This document shows, in pieces, positions 1 through 15,664 of a stretch of DNA of 64,000 nucleotides. Location: NCBI GenBank assembly GCA_003255065.1, contig QAOA01006013.1, positions 897,551 to 961,550 on the forward strand, given 5' to 3'. Source of the DNA: Cercis canadensis. Its lineage: Eukaryota; Streptophyta; Magnoliopsida; Fabales; Fabaceae. Made by a program: the position numbers and the translations under genes. Positions within the stretch are counted from its first letter, which is position 1; the number at the start of each line of letters is the position of its first letter. A model generated the notes under the pieces. It saw nothing but the letters and a program-made list of their open reading frames with translations. It was not told the DNA's origin and did not search any database.

Positions 1-535
1 TAAGTTTAATTATAATTTTGGTTATATTATTTTAATAATTTAAATTTTTTGGTCTCCTATTTTTAAAATGAATAATTTAGTCAATTTATGTTTATATAAT
101 ATGTAATTTAGTCATTTTATTTTTAAGTCAAAATTTTTTGAGTTTATTTTAAGGTGTAAAATTATCTGATTTATAATCTCACTGTTTAGATTGAAGAGCT
201 ACGTCTTATAAACTTCTCTACAAAATTTTAACTCAATTTAATAGTGAATAAATCTAGATATCTAATTAAATAAAAAAAAGTTTAGTTTTAGTATTTTGGG
301 CTGAGTCTCACTGTTAGATTGAGTTAAAATTTTATAAGGAGATTCACAAGACCACTTTTTAATTTGAATAGTAAGATTGTGAATTATAGAACTTTACGAC
401 TTAAATTATACCTAAATATAAAAAAAAATGACTAAAATTATATATTTTATAAATATATATAGACTAAATTGTTTATTTTTAAAATAAGAGATCAAAAAAT
501 TTAAATTATTAAAATAAAACGATACAATTAAACCT
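1..535. repeat. AT-rich foldback (long inverted repeat) element
   Basis: The first and last ~250 bases are imperfect inverted copies of each other. The left end has a run reading TTTTAATAATTTAAATTTTTTGG then TCTC at about 30-56, and its reverse complement lies at about 489-522. A second matched pair contains AAAATTTTAACTCAAT (about 222-237) and its inverse (about 312-327). No coding capacity is visible. This is the shape of a non-autonomous Mutator- or MITE-type element. The left terminus may be cut by the window edge, so I could not look for a target-site duplication. Confidence 0.55.
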
Positions 536-599
536 AAAAAAATAATAAACAAACCTAAATAATTTTTAAAAAAGTATGAAAAAATATAATATAATCAAG

Positions 600-1330
600 C
601 CAAATCAATAAGACTAGGCAAAAAAGACTAAACTGTAAACCCACTTTTGTACGAGCCCAATCCATAATATTAAGTGGACTAGGCCAATCACTAAATTAAG
701 TAAGTAGTTTTTAGATCGATTTCCTTCTCATGGGCAACGGTTCGGTTGAACCTCCTTGTAATGGACCATCCTAAAGGCCCAAGAAGAGGAAAAAAAGCCC
801 AATATACCAGGGGCCCATTTCATAATAAAAGATAATAGGCGACCTAGTAGCCCATCACGTGACCCGGTAGCCCATTGTGCGACTTGCCAGCTCGCCCCGG
901 GCAAACCGCCAGAAGACCCAAATTTTTCCTATAAATAGCCCCTGCTATCAAAGGTATGGGGATCGGAAAACCTGCTTAAATTACACTATCAGGTCGGAAC
1001 AAACTAACTTAATCTTCGGAGCTCGAAAATAAGAGTCCGGCCCCCTTTTTTTCTTATTTCAGGAGATCTTGGTTCTCACCGACTCTACAACACACCCACA
1101 CGAAGATATACTCACATTGGAATCCAACTAGCTCGGGCTTGCCGACCTCAACATATCATCATCTCGGAACTTATCTACCTCGGAGGTCTCCACCTCCATC
1201 AAAGACCCTTTGAAGTTCCGCGTGACGTACCCTGACCTTCGACTTAGGCATCGTCACTCCTACTCCACGTTAAGAAGTTATCGGATGTCTCAGACGGTCA
1301 AACGCAACCATCGCAGTGGTTTGTCTGTAA
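600..1330 (+). mobile_element. LTR-retrotransposon-like fragment (probable LTR remnant)
   Basis: This stretch is much more GC-rich than its flanks. It carries a TATA box (TATAAATA at 930-937), followed by a pyrimidine-rich tract and a C-rich segment typical of the U3/R/U5 layout of plant Ty3/gypsy LTRs. No gag or pol reading frame and no primer-binding site were recognised, so it is at most a solo or truncated LTR. The call rests on composition and layout only; the ends are approximate. Confidence 0.4.
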
Positions 1331-2877
1331 AATAGTGAAATGCCTTTTTTTCCCGAACTGTCTATGAAGTATGAACTATGAACTGTCTTTTTTCATTTCA
1401 TTAACTGCTTTCCTCCCGAACATTTCACAATGAAAAGTGAAACATGTAAATTTATCTATGTAAGCTACTACAAGATACACTTCTTAATGATTGTTTAATT
1501 TAAATTTAAAGCCTCCTATTCAAAAGATACTCCTTAACTACCAATCACACACATAACATGTCTCTCCAGGTGAGCTGCTCTGCGTGAGTACTTGTGTTCT
1601 ATCATTTTAAACATTTTACAAACAAGTTTGTGTTTTGCATTTGGTTACTTGTTTCAGTTGTTTGACGCATTGTAATGATTTCATTTTACACTGCCCATCC
1701 AAATTTCAATATTTATTACTTAATAATCAACCAACTGACGATTTCAAAAAAAGAAGAAGCTATTAATAGAAACTAAATCTGATATATAATCAAATAAAAA
1801 AAAAGTCAACTCAAAAATGACATTTTTATTATTTTAATTTTTTAGCCATAAAATATGTACTATCTACAGTTTTTTTTTTTCTTTCTTTCTTTCTTTCTTT
1901 ATCTTATTGGAGGATATCTCTTACTCCCTTCCAAAATTTTATTCCAAGCAGTGTCAATGAAATTTGCATATAAAATCTTCGTTATAAAATATAAAGTGTT
2001 AAATTCAATTATAATAATAATAACCTATATTTACTGTTTAAAATGTGCTCAACACTTTTTTTTGGGTAAAGGTCACATCAAAATTTATATATAATTTTGA
2101 TAAAAACATTTTATGATAAGGACTCGATTTAAAAAAATAATTACATAGAAAAAAAAGTATCAAGGACTAAATCACATTTAAACTTTTTTTTAATATCTTT
2201 TCCTTCGTTTGTAGAGGTGGTATAAATTAATTTTGAGTTTTTTTCTCACTTGAAAAAAAAAATTGCAAAGTAGGTGTCTTCTACAAAATAAGAAATAAAT
2301 GATTAAAATATTTTAAATATTATGGGATTATTTATTTATTTTTATAATTATTTTATTTATATATAAACATATTAATTATGCATTAATAAATAATATTTTA
2401 ATAATTTTTAAAATATAGCAAATATTTACTTAAAAAATATTTTGTAAGAGATTTCTGAAAAAATTCTCTGCCAGAAGAAAACTCTAGTTTCAAGTTTTAA
2501 AATATTTTCAAGAATTTGCAAAGTCATTGTAAGTCTTATCTCTTTTCAATAAACTTCAATTTTATCATTTCTATATTTCATCTTCCACTTTCCATTACTT
2601 TTCTGGACGGACTACTGCCAGATTAGTATCCCTTTATATTTTAAGTAATCTCCAAATCCCTATAAACATAATAATTATGCATTAATAAATAATATTTTAA
2701 TAATTTTTAAAATATAACAAATATTTACTTAAAAAATATTTTGTAAGAGATTTTTTATATTTATATGGTATGTCATATAATAAAAAAAATACATATATAA
2801 ATAATATGTATATAAATTAATTATTTTTAAATTTATTTAATAAGATAAAATAAATTATATTTTATATATTAATAAAA
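1331..2877. other. AT-rich intergenic DNA with a 93-bp direct repeat
   Basis: No gene is supported here; the short reading frames are low-complexity. Two 93-bp direct copies (2362-2454 and 2661-2753), starting TATAAACAT and ending GTAAGAGATTT, differ at only a few positions and are about 300 bp apart. They may be terminal repeats of a small element or a local duplication. Confidence 0.6.
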
Positions 2878-3115
2878 GAGTAAAATCCTTTTTTAGTCTT
2901 TAAAAAATGTAATTACTGATAAATTTGTCCTTAAAAAATTTTTGGTGATAAATTGGTCATTGAATTATTATTCCGTCGGACAAATTGGTCTTCCGGTAAG
3001 GTCCTATTAATGATATTTAAGGACCAATTTGTCTTATGAAATAATAATTTAAGGATAAATTTGTAACAAAATTTTTAGATAATAAATTTGTGAGTGATTA
3101 TATTTTTTAATAATT
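2878..3115. repeat. Degenerate foldback MITE, relative of the element at 43211-43580
   Basis: It begins GAGTAAAATCCTTTTTTAGT, matching the terminus of the element at 43211. The interior is palindromic: phrases such as GACAAATTGGTC on the left recur inverted as GACCAATTTGTC on the right around a centre near 3000. The right terminus is eroded. It lies just upstream of the cysteine synthase transcription unit. Confidence 0.55.
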
Positions 3116-3492
3116 AAAAAAAAAATTATTCTTAATAATAAAATATAAAAATTATATACGATTGCGATGTTATCCCTGTCATTTTAACATTCTCAGGTCA
3201 AATTCTAACACTACACCAGAATAATAAACTCATTTCCTCCTTATCATTTTCACGCCAAATCCGCAAAGCCACTTGGCCGGCGAGCATAGACGTGGCAGAC
3301 TAGACTAGTGCCGAAATGGCGGCCACGTTCAACTTTGTATAGAAGAAATATCAGTCTCCAATCAAAACAGATAGAAAACTTCCTAGTGTTTCTCGTCTTG
3401 TCCCCTCTTTCAACAAGTCTTCTGGTTTCAAGGTTCTCGTTTTCGAACACGCACTGCTTGGATAAGATTCTGCTGGTTATCAATTCAAGTTG

Positions 3493-4289
3493 GTAATTCC
3501 ACATAAATAGCATTTCCTTCGCTGTGTCTTTGTTAGAGGTTTTTCTTAAACCCTGCATTCTTCTGGAAAAGTTGATGTTTATGAATCTATGACATGTCTC
3601 TTTGTTCTGCTTTGCTGAGCTTTATACGCGTATAACTTCAATTTGAAACTATTCGTATCTCTCTTAAATATCTTAACCACTGCCACATTTTCATCTGGCG
3701 TCATTTCATTTTGGAATTTTTTACTAAAAACTACTCGGTGTTTCATGTGAGTTGTGACTTTTCGTGTGTTCGACGATTTTGATGTTTTTTACAATCTCGA
3801 TTTTTCAACTTCACTTCAGGGCTAATCGGCTAATCCAGTTCCGCTTTCTGTTTTATTTTTCTATTTGCAATTCAATTTTTCTAATAGTTTGTATTTTTCG
3901 AGGAAATCAACATTAGGTCGATTTAAGACGCTGGAAATCAATTCCAGTTTTGTTGACAATTTTCTTTTCCCTTTTTTTGCAAACATATATTTGCTGCAAG
4001 ATTCTCAGAGTCAATCAAAGATTTGAATAATTTCGGTTTCTCATTCCCCCCTACCTGTTACTAATTACTTCTATGATCTCGTTTCTAAATTGATGAATAT
4101 TGATCTCTTTGGCATTTATTGAGAGAAAGTAAAAATGGATTTCCGATGTTTTTTAATTTTCTAGCGACTGATCAAATAGATTAAATTAAGGCCTAAAAAA
4201 CCAAAAAGATCAAATCAATTGTCTAATTTGTTAGGCTTCTATATTTGTATCTCTTTTACTGAGCTCTTAATCGCTCTTGTGATTGCCAG
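3493..4289 (+). other. Leader (5'UTR) intron of the cysteine synthase gene
   Basis: A good donor (TTG then GTAATT) at 3493 and an acceptor (TTGCCAG) ending at 4289 would remove 797 bp between a non-coding first exon (somewhere in about 3300-3492) and a short leader of 13 bases before the ATG at 4303. Long leader introns are common in highly expressed plant genes. This is inferred from splice signals only. Confidence 0.5.
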
Positions 4290-4302
4290 TGTTTTGCTTA
4301 AA

Positions 4303-8653
<4,351 letters not shown>

Positions 8654-8869
8654 ACCTTAAATAAAGGTCACACGAATCTTTCTCTTGCTGCTTGGATCTG
8701 AAGTAGCAGGTCAAATCATGATCTTCAAGTTATAGGTTGCCTTTGGCTTGGGTATCTGCTTGTTCCGTGTACATCTGGAAGATCCTTTGAATGCTTCTGT
8801 TGCTCGTAAATTAATTGACATTCAATAAAATACCATGTACTAATTTTATTTGCCATTCAATAAAGAATT

Positions 8870-9268
8870 AGCTCGCATAACCTTGAATTTTTGGTTGCTT
8901 TTTTTTGAAGGTTTAGTTTTTAAAAACAAAAAAACTTGTAACGTTTCATTGATTCTGCAATATTTGAAGTGGCTAAGGTTTGTCATTACACGTTGGACCA
9001 TCTATTTTGAGGAGATTTAGGATTCACTGGATGAAACAGGAATTGATTTTCCATAATTTCCATGAGAAAAACAGGAACAATAATCTGAATAATATAAGGA
9101 GGGACAGGCAACAGCCGGATATCTTCGATTTAATATTCACGTAAGGGAGATAAGATCCATGTGCAATGCAGGCAAAGGGTCTAAGAGATTATCATTAATT
9201 CTTTTTTTACTAAGTAATAATGGGTGTAAAGTGTAAACATTTTCTTTAATTATATTTGATATATTTAG
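8870..9268. other. Intergenic DNA downstream of cysteine synthase
   Basis: No gene, RNA or clear repeat was recognised in this stretch. Confidence 0.6.
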
Positions 9269-12200
9269 GTTGTGTTTGTATAAAGTATTTAAATAGTGGA
9301 ATGTATTTATAAAGTATATTTAAAATATTTATTTTATTTATGTAATTTTTTAAAATATTTTTAAAATTTAATATATATTTTTTTAGTGACTTTCAACTGT
9401 GTNTGTGTATTTCAAATTACTGTTTTTTTGTTTTTTTCTCCCCGGGCCCCTTCCCTCTCCCTTGAGCCTCCGAAACTCTTGCTCTCGGCACCGTGTAACT
9501 GCGAGCAGCCATCAGCCAGCGCCGCCGCCACCAACGACTCCACCCGCCAGTACCGCCGCCACCAATGCTTCCATCCGCAGCACCGCCTGTCACTTTCTTC
9601 TCTTCACAACTTTCTACCGTTGCCACTGCAAGCATCTAAGGCCAGGTAGAGTTCTTATCTATGAATTTCAGTTTCTATTTTGGGGTTTGGTAGATTCACA
9701 TCTCAATTCTTTTGGGTTTCTAAAATTTGGGTAGTTCTAGAGTTCGAAATTGAATTTGGGTTTCTCAATTCTTTTGAGTTGTTGTTATATTTCTGATTTA
9801 CAAAATGAAATTGAATAAGTCATTTCTTAGGAAAGGAAATGAAGGTTCTGCACTTCTCTCGAGGGAGTACCGCAACTTTTGATATCCTAGAAGTTTGATA
9901 TATGAAGTTTCTTTGCTTTGTCATAAGTGGCAGTTTTGCATGATGTTATGCAGGACAGATTGTGTGGCATTAGGCCATTTCTACGGAATATACGTCCTTG
10001 TGCTTGTTAAAATATAATGGAAGTAAGATATATTTGTTTTTTCATTACAGGGCAAGGAGAGTTTTAATGGGTTGGTTGATGACCCTATTGATCTCAGTTG
10101 TAGTAATACAATTACCTTTTTGTTACTTATTCTCATAGTTGATGTGTCTTGCTTCATTGACAAACTAATAATTTTTCATAAAATTGGTTGTTTTTTGTAC
10201 TTGAGGAAGATTGGAAAAATGGGAATTCTGTGTTGCTGACTCTTGTAATGTTCTATGTATGTCCAGGAACATTTTTTCATAAAAAAGTTTGAAGACAAAG
10301 ACCTAGATCTTGAGATTCTGGTAGGTAGCTTGGAACCTCCTGTAAATTTTCCCAGATAGTTTGTCTTATAATGTATTGATTGTAAAATTTTTGTGAGAGT
10401 CATGAATCTTGGTGACAGATCAATGGATTTTCTTTTGGCAGTTAAGCTAATAGTAGAAATGTATAATACCAGTATCTTTCCTTAGCTTGTCGACTTCATT
10501 GACCGTTTTCTGAATCCGAATTTTGTGTAGTAGGTGTTTGCACTCAATAACTAAACCATTTTATTTGTTTTTTCCCTATTACACGTCAGAACCTCCTACA
10601 TCCTTGAGCCAAATCCACGTGCTGAACATAATTTCAGTATTTTGAAAAGAAAGGAACATTATTTTAGCACTTGTTTATCTTCTCTTTATTCTCTTGGAAA
10701 TACAAGGAAAGTAGGAAGTGATGGGTGTGGTATTTGCCCAGTTGAGTCGAAGGCTCTTTACCCAGCTTCACAACATAATTTAACTCAGAGCAGGCCCCTG
10801 CTTTTTCTAACAACCAAGCTGGGCCAATACTTAGGTTGAAGACACGTAGTTGCATATTTATCAAGGTGAACATGAACAAGGCCAAGACAAGCCCAAAATT
10901 TGATAGTTTGACATCTTGCTGTTCCTTAGTTTGCTTTGTTTATAACTTGTTCAGCACAAAGAAAAATATTTAGAGAGTAGGACAGCAGGTACATTGCATT
11001 GTATTTTGATTTGAGAAAAGAAAATAATTTAGTGTATTGTGTGTTTAGGCTACATGTTGGATTTTTCATATTATTTATATTATCTTGTGATTCTTGCACC
11101 TTGTATGCTCCTCTAAATGGTATGGAAATGCCTGATACTTTTTCTTGTCTGGATAAACTTCTGCTGACCTGATATTTTGAACTTTTGTCAATTCGCCTGA
11201 GATGGAAGATGATTCATTATTTTTGCAAGGAACTCGAGAGTGAGGTTTATTATTGATGAGGAGAAATATGTGTAGAAGTTTGATACCATTTCTTAAATTT
11301 ACATGCTAGAGTGATAGAGGGGATTGTGCTTGTGAATTTGGAATATGGTTTTCATGGACAAGTGAATGGCGTGGTTCAGGTGTCATGAGCAATATGAATT
11401 ATGTGCTACTGCCTGTTGTATTTAGAAGGTCCATAATTTTAAAATTGGCTCTGTGCTAGTGGGATGTGGTTCTGTATAAGTTGGAATCAGTGGTTTGCTT
11501 TGTTTGACGTCTGGTCTGTCGTATATGTCTTACGTTGATCCAAATTTGCGAATGAAAATCTTTGGTTTGTTTTATTCGAAGTCTTCTTGTTCAGATACGT
11601 AACTCTTGTTGTTGCCTAATGATCTAAATGTGTCAATTGACTATTGTTTTATTATAAACCACCCAATTGACTGATTTGGTGTCAGAAAGAGGGTCTTATG
11701 CTTGTCATTCTAAAAATATGACTCTATGTTGCTTGCCTTTCTTCTAGACTCTATTTATGCAGGACTTAGTAATGGGTTAATTTTTGGAGCAAGTATTCAC
11801 CATGTTACTCATCTCAAGCATCTCTGCAGCTTTGGCCATAGCTCAGGTGGGCAAGAAAGGAAATAACTACGCAGGTTGGCTACCAATATGCGGTCAAGTA
11901 CCCAAATATTGTGATCAAGTGAGAGGAGATTTACAGCTGGGTTCATTGCAGTCATTATATATATTGTTCTTCTTCTGCATTCCATTCATACAGTCCTAGA
12001 TCCTCTTCTCTTGAGAAAAACTTGAGCAGCTTTTCCAGGCCAGTGAGTGAGCTGGCTATAAAACTGGTGCAAGTTCACTTCCTTTTGCTTTCATGGCGTC
12101 TCCAGCTCTGAGGTTCTCCCCCTTAACCCTGAGCAGCACATCAATCTTGACCTCACCCTTCGCTTGTGAAGGAGGAAGGTCTTTCCCCTTTGTTCTTTTA

Positions 12201-12665
12201 TTATAGATTTTTCTACTACCTACCTAGAAGCTTTTCTCTGTTTCTGTTATGGCTATATTTCTGTACGTTCATTTGTAAATGACGATTGAGCTTGGAAGTG
12301 AAAAGGATCTATCTTTTCTTGTTACTAATTAAAAAAACTATTTTTGAGTTGTTGCTAGCTAATTAACAATTATCTCTGTTTTAGTTTTTTTCTTATATTG
12401 TTCTCTTAATTACATTGCATTGCACGTCCATGTTTTGTGATTGATTTTTTTCTTATATTTTTCTATTATTAATTAAAGAATGTAATTTAAAGGGGTCTTG
12501 CAATGTCTATCAATAGTTTTAAATATTGTTGTTAAATTACTTTTTTTTTATAATAGAGTGTATCTAAATCATGTATTTTATAAATAATGTATTTGAAATA
12601 TTGTATTTTAATTACATGTATTTAAAATACACAAGAATTTTTCAAATACCAAATTTAAACACAAT
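9269..12665. mobile_element. Candidate 3.4-kb terminal-inverted-repeat element carrying a CASP-like fragment
   Basis: The left boundary reads GTTGTGTTTG and the right boundary, inverted, reads GATTGTGTTT. Both are followed by ~100 bp of very AT-rich DNA with repeated TATTTAAA- and AAATAC-type words, and both outer flanks contain TTAG. Inside lies more balanced DNA with a C-rich leader-like segment (about 9440-9650, followed by a possible donor at 9645) and the broken CASP-like exon at 11763-12025. The arrangement suggests a non-autonomous DNA element with captured host sequence, but the inverted repeat is short and diverged. A relict gene between two unrelated AT-rich repeats is the alternative. 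The N at 9403 lies in the left end. Confidence 0.35.
11763..12025 (+). pseudogene. CASP-like membrane protein, last-exon pseudogene fragment
   Basis: Translation from 11784 reads [20 protein letters not shown], then a segment with [19 protein letters not shown]. This matches the third membrane span and the conserved Cys-containing extracellular loop of Casparian-strip membrane protein-like (CASPL) proteins. After VRG (about 11929) the frame breaks. One base appears to be missing, because shifting frame restores [20 protein letters not shown] and a tail ending LLLRKT with a stop at 12023-12025, which is the fourth membrane span of the family. An in-frame TAA also lies at 11778, just after the likely acceptor. 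I saw no convincing upstream CASPL exons, so this is a dead remnant rather than a working gene. Confidence 0.7.
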
Positions 12666-12869
12666 CTTAGTAATTTGAGGAGATGAAGAGAGGAAGAAGG
12701 GAAGAGAGTTTGAGGAGATGGGGTGGATGAAGGAGTTCAAAATATTCCTCCTTTAATTAATCTTCTAAATAGTTCTTCTTATCAAACATACTATAAAGGG
12801 TAAAGTGCCCTATTGTCCTTTGAATGTTTAAAAATGTATGAAACATTTAATTAGGTTATTTGACCTGAA

Positions 12870-13216
12870 TATTGTATTTTGACAACTTATTTATTTTATT
12901 ATTGTAGTTTCAAAATTATTTATCTTAATATTAGAATATTTTATTTTTTTTAAATATGTCGCAGGTGGAGTGTGTTATATTTCTATAATTTTTAAATATG
13001 CCAATGGAGAAAATAGGATGTGTCCCACGCCATGGGACATTCCCAATCACATCTACTTCTCTACAAAGCCTGTTGTTCCTGGGGCTCATTGAACATGTCA
13101 CTGAGTATGTGTTGTATCCGGTTGATATTTGTTTTTTTAAAATAAAAAATTATAATATTAATGTAAATAATTTTAAAATTATAATAATAAAGTAAATAAA
13201 TTATTAAAATACAATA
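12870..13216. repeat. Foldback MITE with ~85-bp AT-rich arms
   Basis: The left arm (about 12870-12957, TATTGTATTTTGACAAC onward) matches the inverse of the right arm (about 13122-13216, ending ATTAAAATACAATAA). The less AT-rich loop contains a short palindrome, TGTCCCACGCCATGGGACA. No coding capacity was seen. Confidence 0.65.
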
Positions 13217-13267
13217 ACTGTCTTGTCTTTTAAATACAAGCTACTGAGCTAGGGCGCAGTCTTAAAT

Positions 13268-13403
13268 GGTGAGATTGGTGATTAAATACCATAAATACAT
13301 TATTGAGTCCGACAGAGTTAATATAAGAGCTGAGAGGTGAGATCCGTGATTTAATGCCGCAGATATATTATACATTCCAACAGGATTAACGTAAGAGTTG
13401 AGA
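13268..13403. repeat. Diverged ~69-bp tandem duplication
   Basis: Units at 13268-13334 and 13337-13403 both start GTGAGAT and end AGAG(C/T)TGAGA, with about one substitution in four or five positions. They sit immediately before the first repeat module at 13416. Confidence 0.55.
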
Positions 13404-13415
13404 ATGGACTTAACA

Positions 13416-13670
13416 GGGGCCGCGCGAACACAGGCCCCCGCTACCAGAAATTATGACGTACAGTCTCCGCATTGGAGATGTTAGGCAGATGCACCTTCCA
13501 GTGTGCAATGAGGGCCATCTACCTAGGCCATGGGCCTTGTTGATCGCCCATAGACCCCGTCCAGGTATGTATGTTTATTTTCAGCTCTTCCTTTTATTTT
13601 TATACGCCTCCTTGCCCCCTTATTCATTGAGTATGACCGATGTGGGATCTTATTCATTTTCAAACCCGAA
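13416..13670 (+). repeat. Unidentified repeat module, copy A
   Basis: This module shares an ordered series of landmarks with copy B at 14040-14285: a GGGCCGCGCGAAC-type start, AAATTATGACGTA, GTGCAATG, ACCTAGGCCAT(G/A)GGCCTT, CCCCGTCCAGGTA and, about 75 bp later, CCGATGTGGGA. It is probably a SINE, a TRIM terminal repeat or a similar short element. I do not recognise the family and see no protein. Confidence 0.6.
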
Positions 13671-14024
13671 GTGAGAAATACCCATAAACTGCTATGCCCT
13701 TTTTTGCCAAATATTGCCACTTTTACTTGTCTTTACTGCACTTCTACAACCATATAACATCGCTGTTGAGTATAACCTGATTATGACGAGCCCCTCTTAC
13801 AGCAGCTATCCTTGAGGAGTCATTTTTAAGGTGTTAATGCTCTTCTTTTCTTTCAATTAACGAAAGCAAGAAGAAACATTTGAAGACAAGAGCTTTAAGG
13901 TATCGACGACTGAGGAATAAGGTCAACAAGAGCTTCATTCTTCACATATCCATTACTTAAATTTGAAGACAAACTATGATGTCTAAGCAGGCTAATCAAA
14001 TTCATCCTAAGTAAAGACAAATTA

Positions 14025-14327
<303 letters not shown>

Positions 14328-14699
14328 TTATTGCATTTTGTCGAAATACAACATTTCCATTGGTAAAAGAACATTGAGGTGAGTATTCTTCACGGAAGAA
14401 ATTCAGATTTGCTTGACCCAATGTACGTCTTGTGATTACAGTGGCAATTACTCTAATTGCTAACTTGATATATGGAAGCGCAAAAAACAGCCCCCTGTTT
14501 TGGGCAATGGAGGTCAACAACCTGGTGAAATTTTTTAAGTGACTTCCTGGCTCTGCTTCTCGTTGGGGCTTACTATTTCCGATCCATTTATTCCCTTTGA
14601 ATTGAATGTGTAGGTCTATACGCAAGTTGTATATAAGTATAAACTAGGCTAGTCAGCAACTCTCTATTCCCATTTATTTCCTTTCAGTGACTCGTCTGT

Positions 14700-15180
14700 G
14701 TGGGATATTTGGATACTTATAAAAAAATGAGACAAGAAAAAGGGTGCTACTGTCAAAATTTTGATTGAAGTAACAGAAGATTTTTCTTGAAAGATACTTT
14801 ACTCATGTCCATCTTTTAGCAACTTTGCTGATGTGCGTGGTGGATTATTAGAGAAGAGTGAGGAGGAAAAAAAAGGAAAAATAATGATGTGATTATTTAA
14901 AATTTAATTTAAATTATTCAATTACATAATTTCATATATTGTTATTAATTTATTAAACAAATTTTCAAATAGAATAATATTATAAATGTTGCCTTTTCTC
15001 CTCCTACATTTTCCTTTTTTTAATATATATATATATTATAATATCAATATGTCCTTCTATTAATTTTTATTTTGAGGGTTTTTCTTGTTTGGCTGAAATA
15101 ATTATTATTTTGAGTTTTTTTTTTTGCTCAGAAAAATAATTTGTTATTTTGAGTTGATCCTTTTAACCGACTAACCGGTT
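14700..15180. other. AT-rich intergenic DNA
   Basis: No gene recognised. It includes a short (TA)n tract near 15022-15034 and long T runs. Confidence 0.6.
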
Positions 15181-15187
15181 TTCTTTT

Positions 15188-15410
15188 GGGCCAAAAGGCG
15201 AAGGCAGAGAACCTGGGTCAGGACTCAGGAATACGGGCCTTCCTCATGGGCCAAAATATTTATATATATTAGAGGGCCTACACTACAGTACTGACCTCGC
15301 CGGATAAACCCTAAGTCGATCTTCTTTAGCCTTTTTTTGGTGCCAAAGGGCCGAGGCAGAGAGGCGTGGGTCAGGGTTCAGAAGTTCACGGCCTTCCTTA
15401 TGGGCCGAAA
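15188..15410 (+). promoter_or_regulatory. MON2 upstream region with a duplicated GGGCC-rich segment
   Basis: Two ~70-bp segments, 15188-15255 and 15341-15410, share (G)GCCAAA(A/G)GG, GAGGCAGAG-like, TGGGTCAGG, (A/C)GGCCTTCCT and ATGGGCC in the same order. Each ends with ATGGGCC, a TGGGCC 'site II' core that, in plants, is bound by TCP factors and is frequent in promoters of housekeeping genes. The region lies 250-480 bp before the MON2 ATG. The regulatory role is inference; the duplication is seen. Confidence 0.45.
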
Positions 15411-15664
15411 TTACATGTCACTGCCAGCCCAAAATTTCGTCTCCGTCACCGGTCCCATGCCCCATGGCCTCCACACGTGTGACTTACAGAGGATCTCAGT
15501 CTATCTCCGTCGTTCAAAGATCTACGGGCACCTCTCTCCCTGTCTCTGTAATCTTGTCGTAATTTTGTAAAGTTCAGAAGCAATCATCCTGATTTCTGAC
15601 AACTCATTCTGAGCCCTAACACTACACTCGGCGTCAACGGACTTTGGAAGAGAGCGCTTCCGAG

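Noticed and set aside
3250-3558. 102-aa minus-strand frame over the cysteine synthase leader
   Set aside because: Antisense to a 5' leader and no domain. Chance frame.
9386-9734. Proline-rich overlapping plus-strand frames (87 and 111 aa)
   Set aside because: A C-rich leader-like segment gives open frames on several phases. No domain, and an N lies in the frame.
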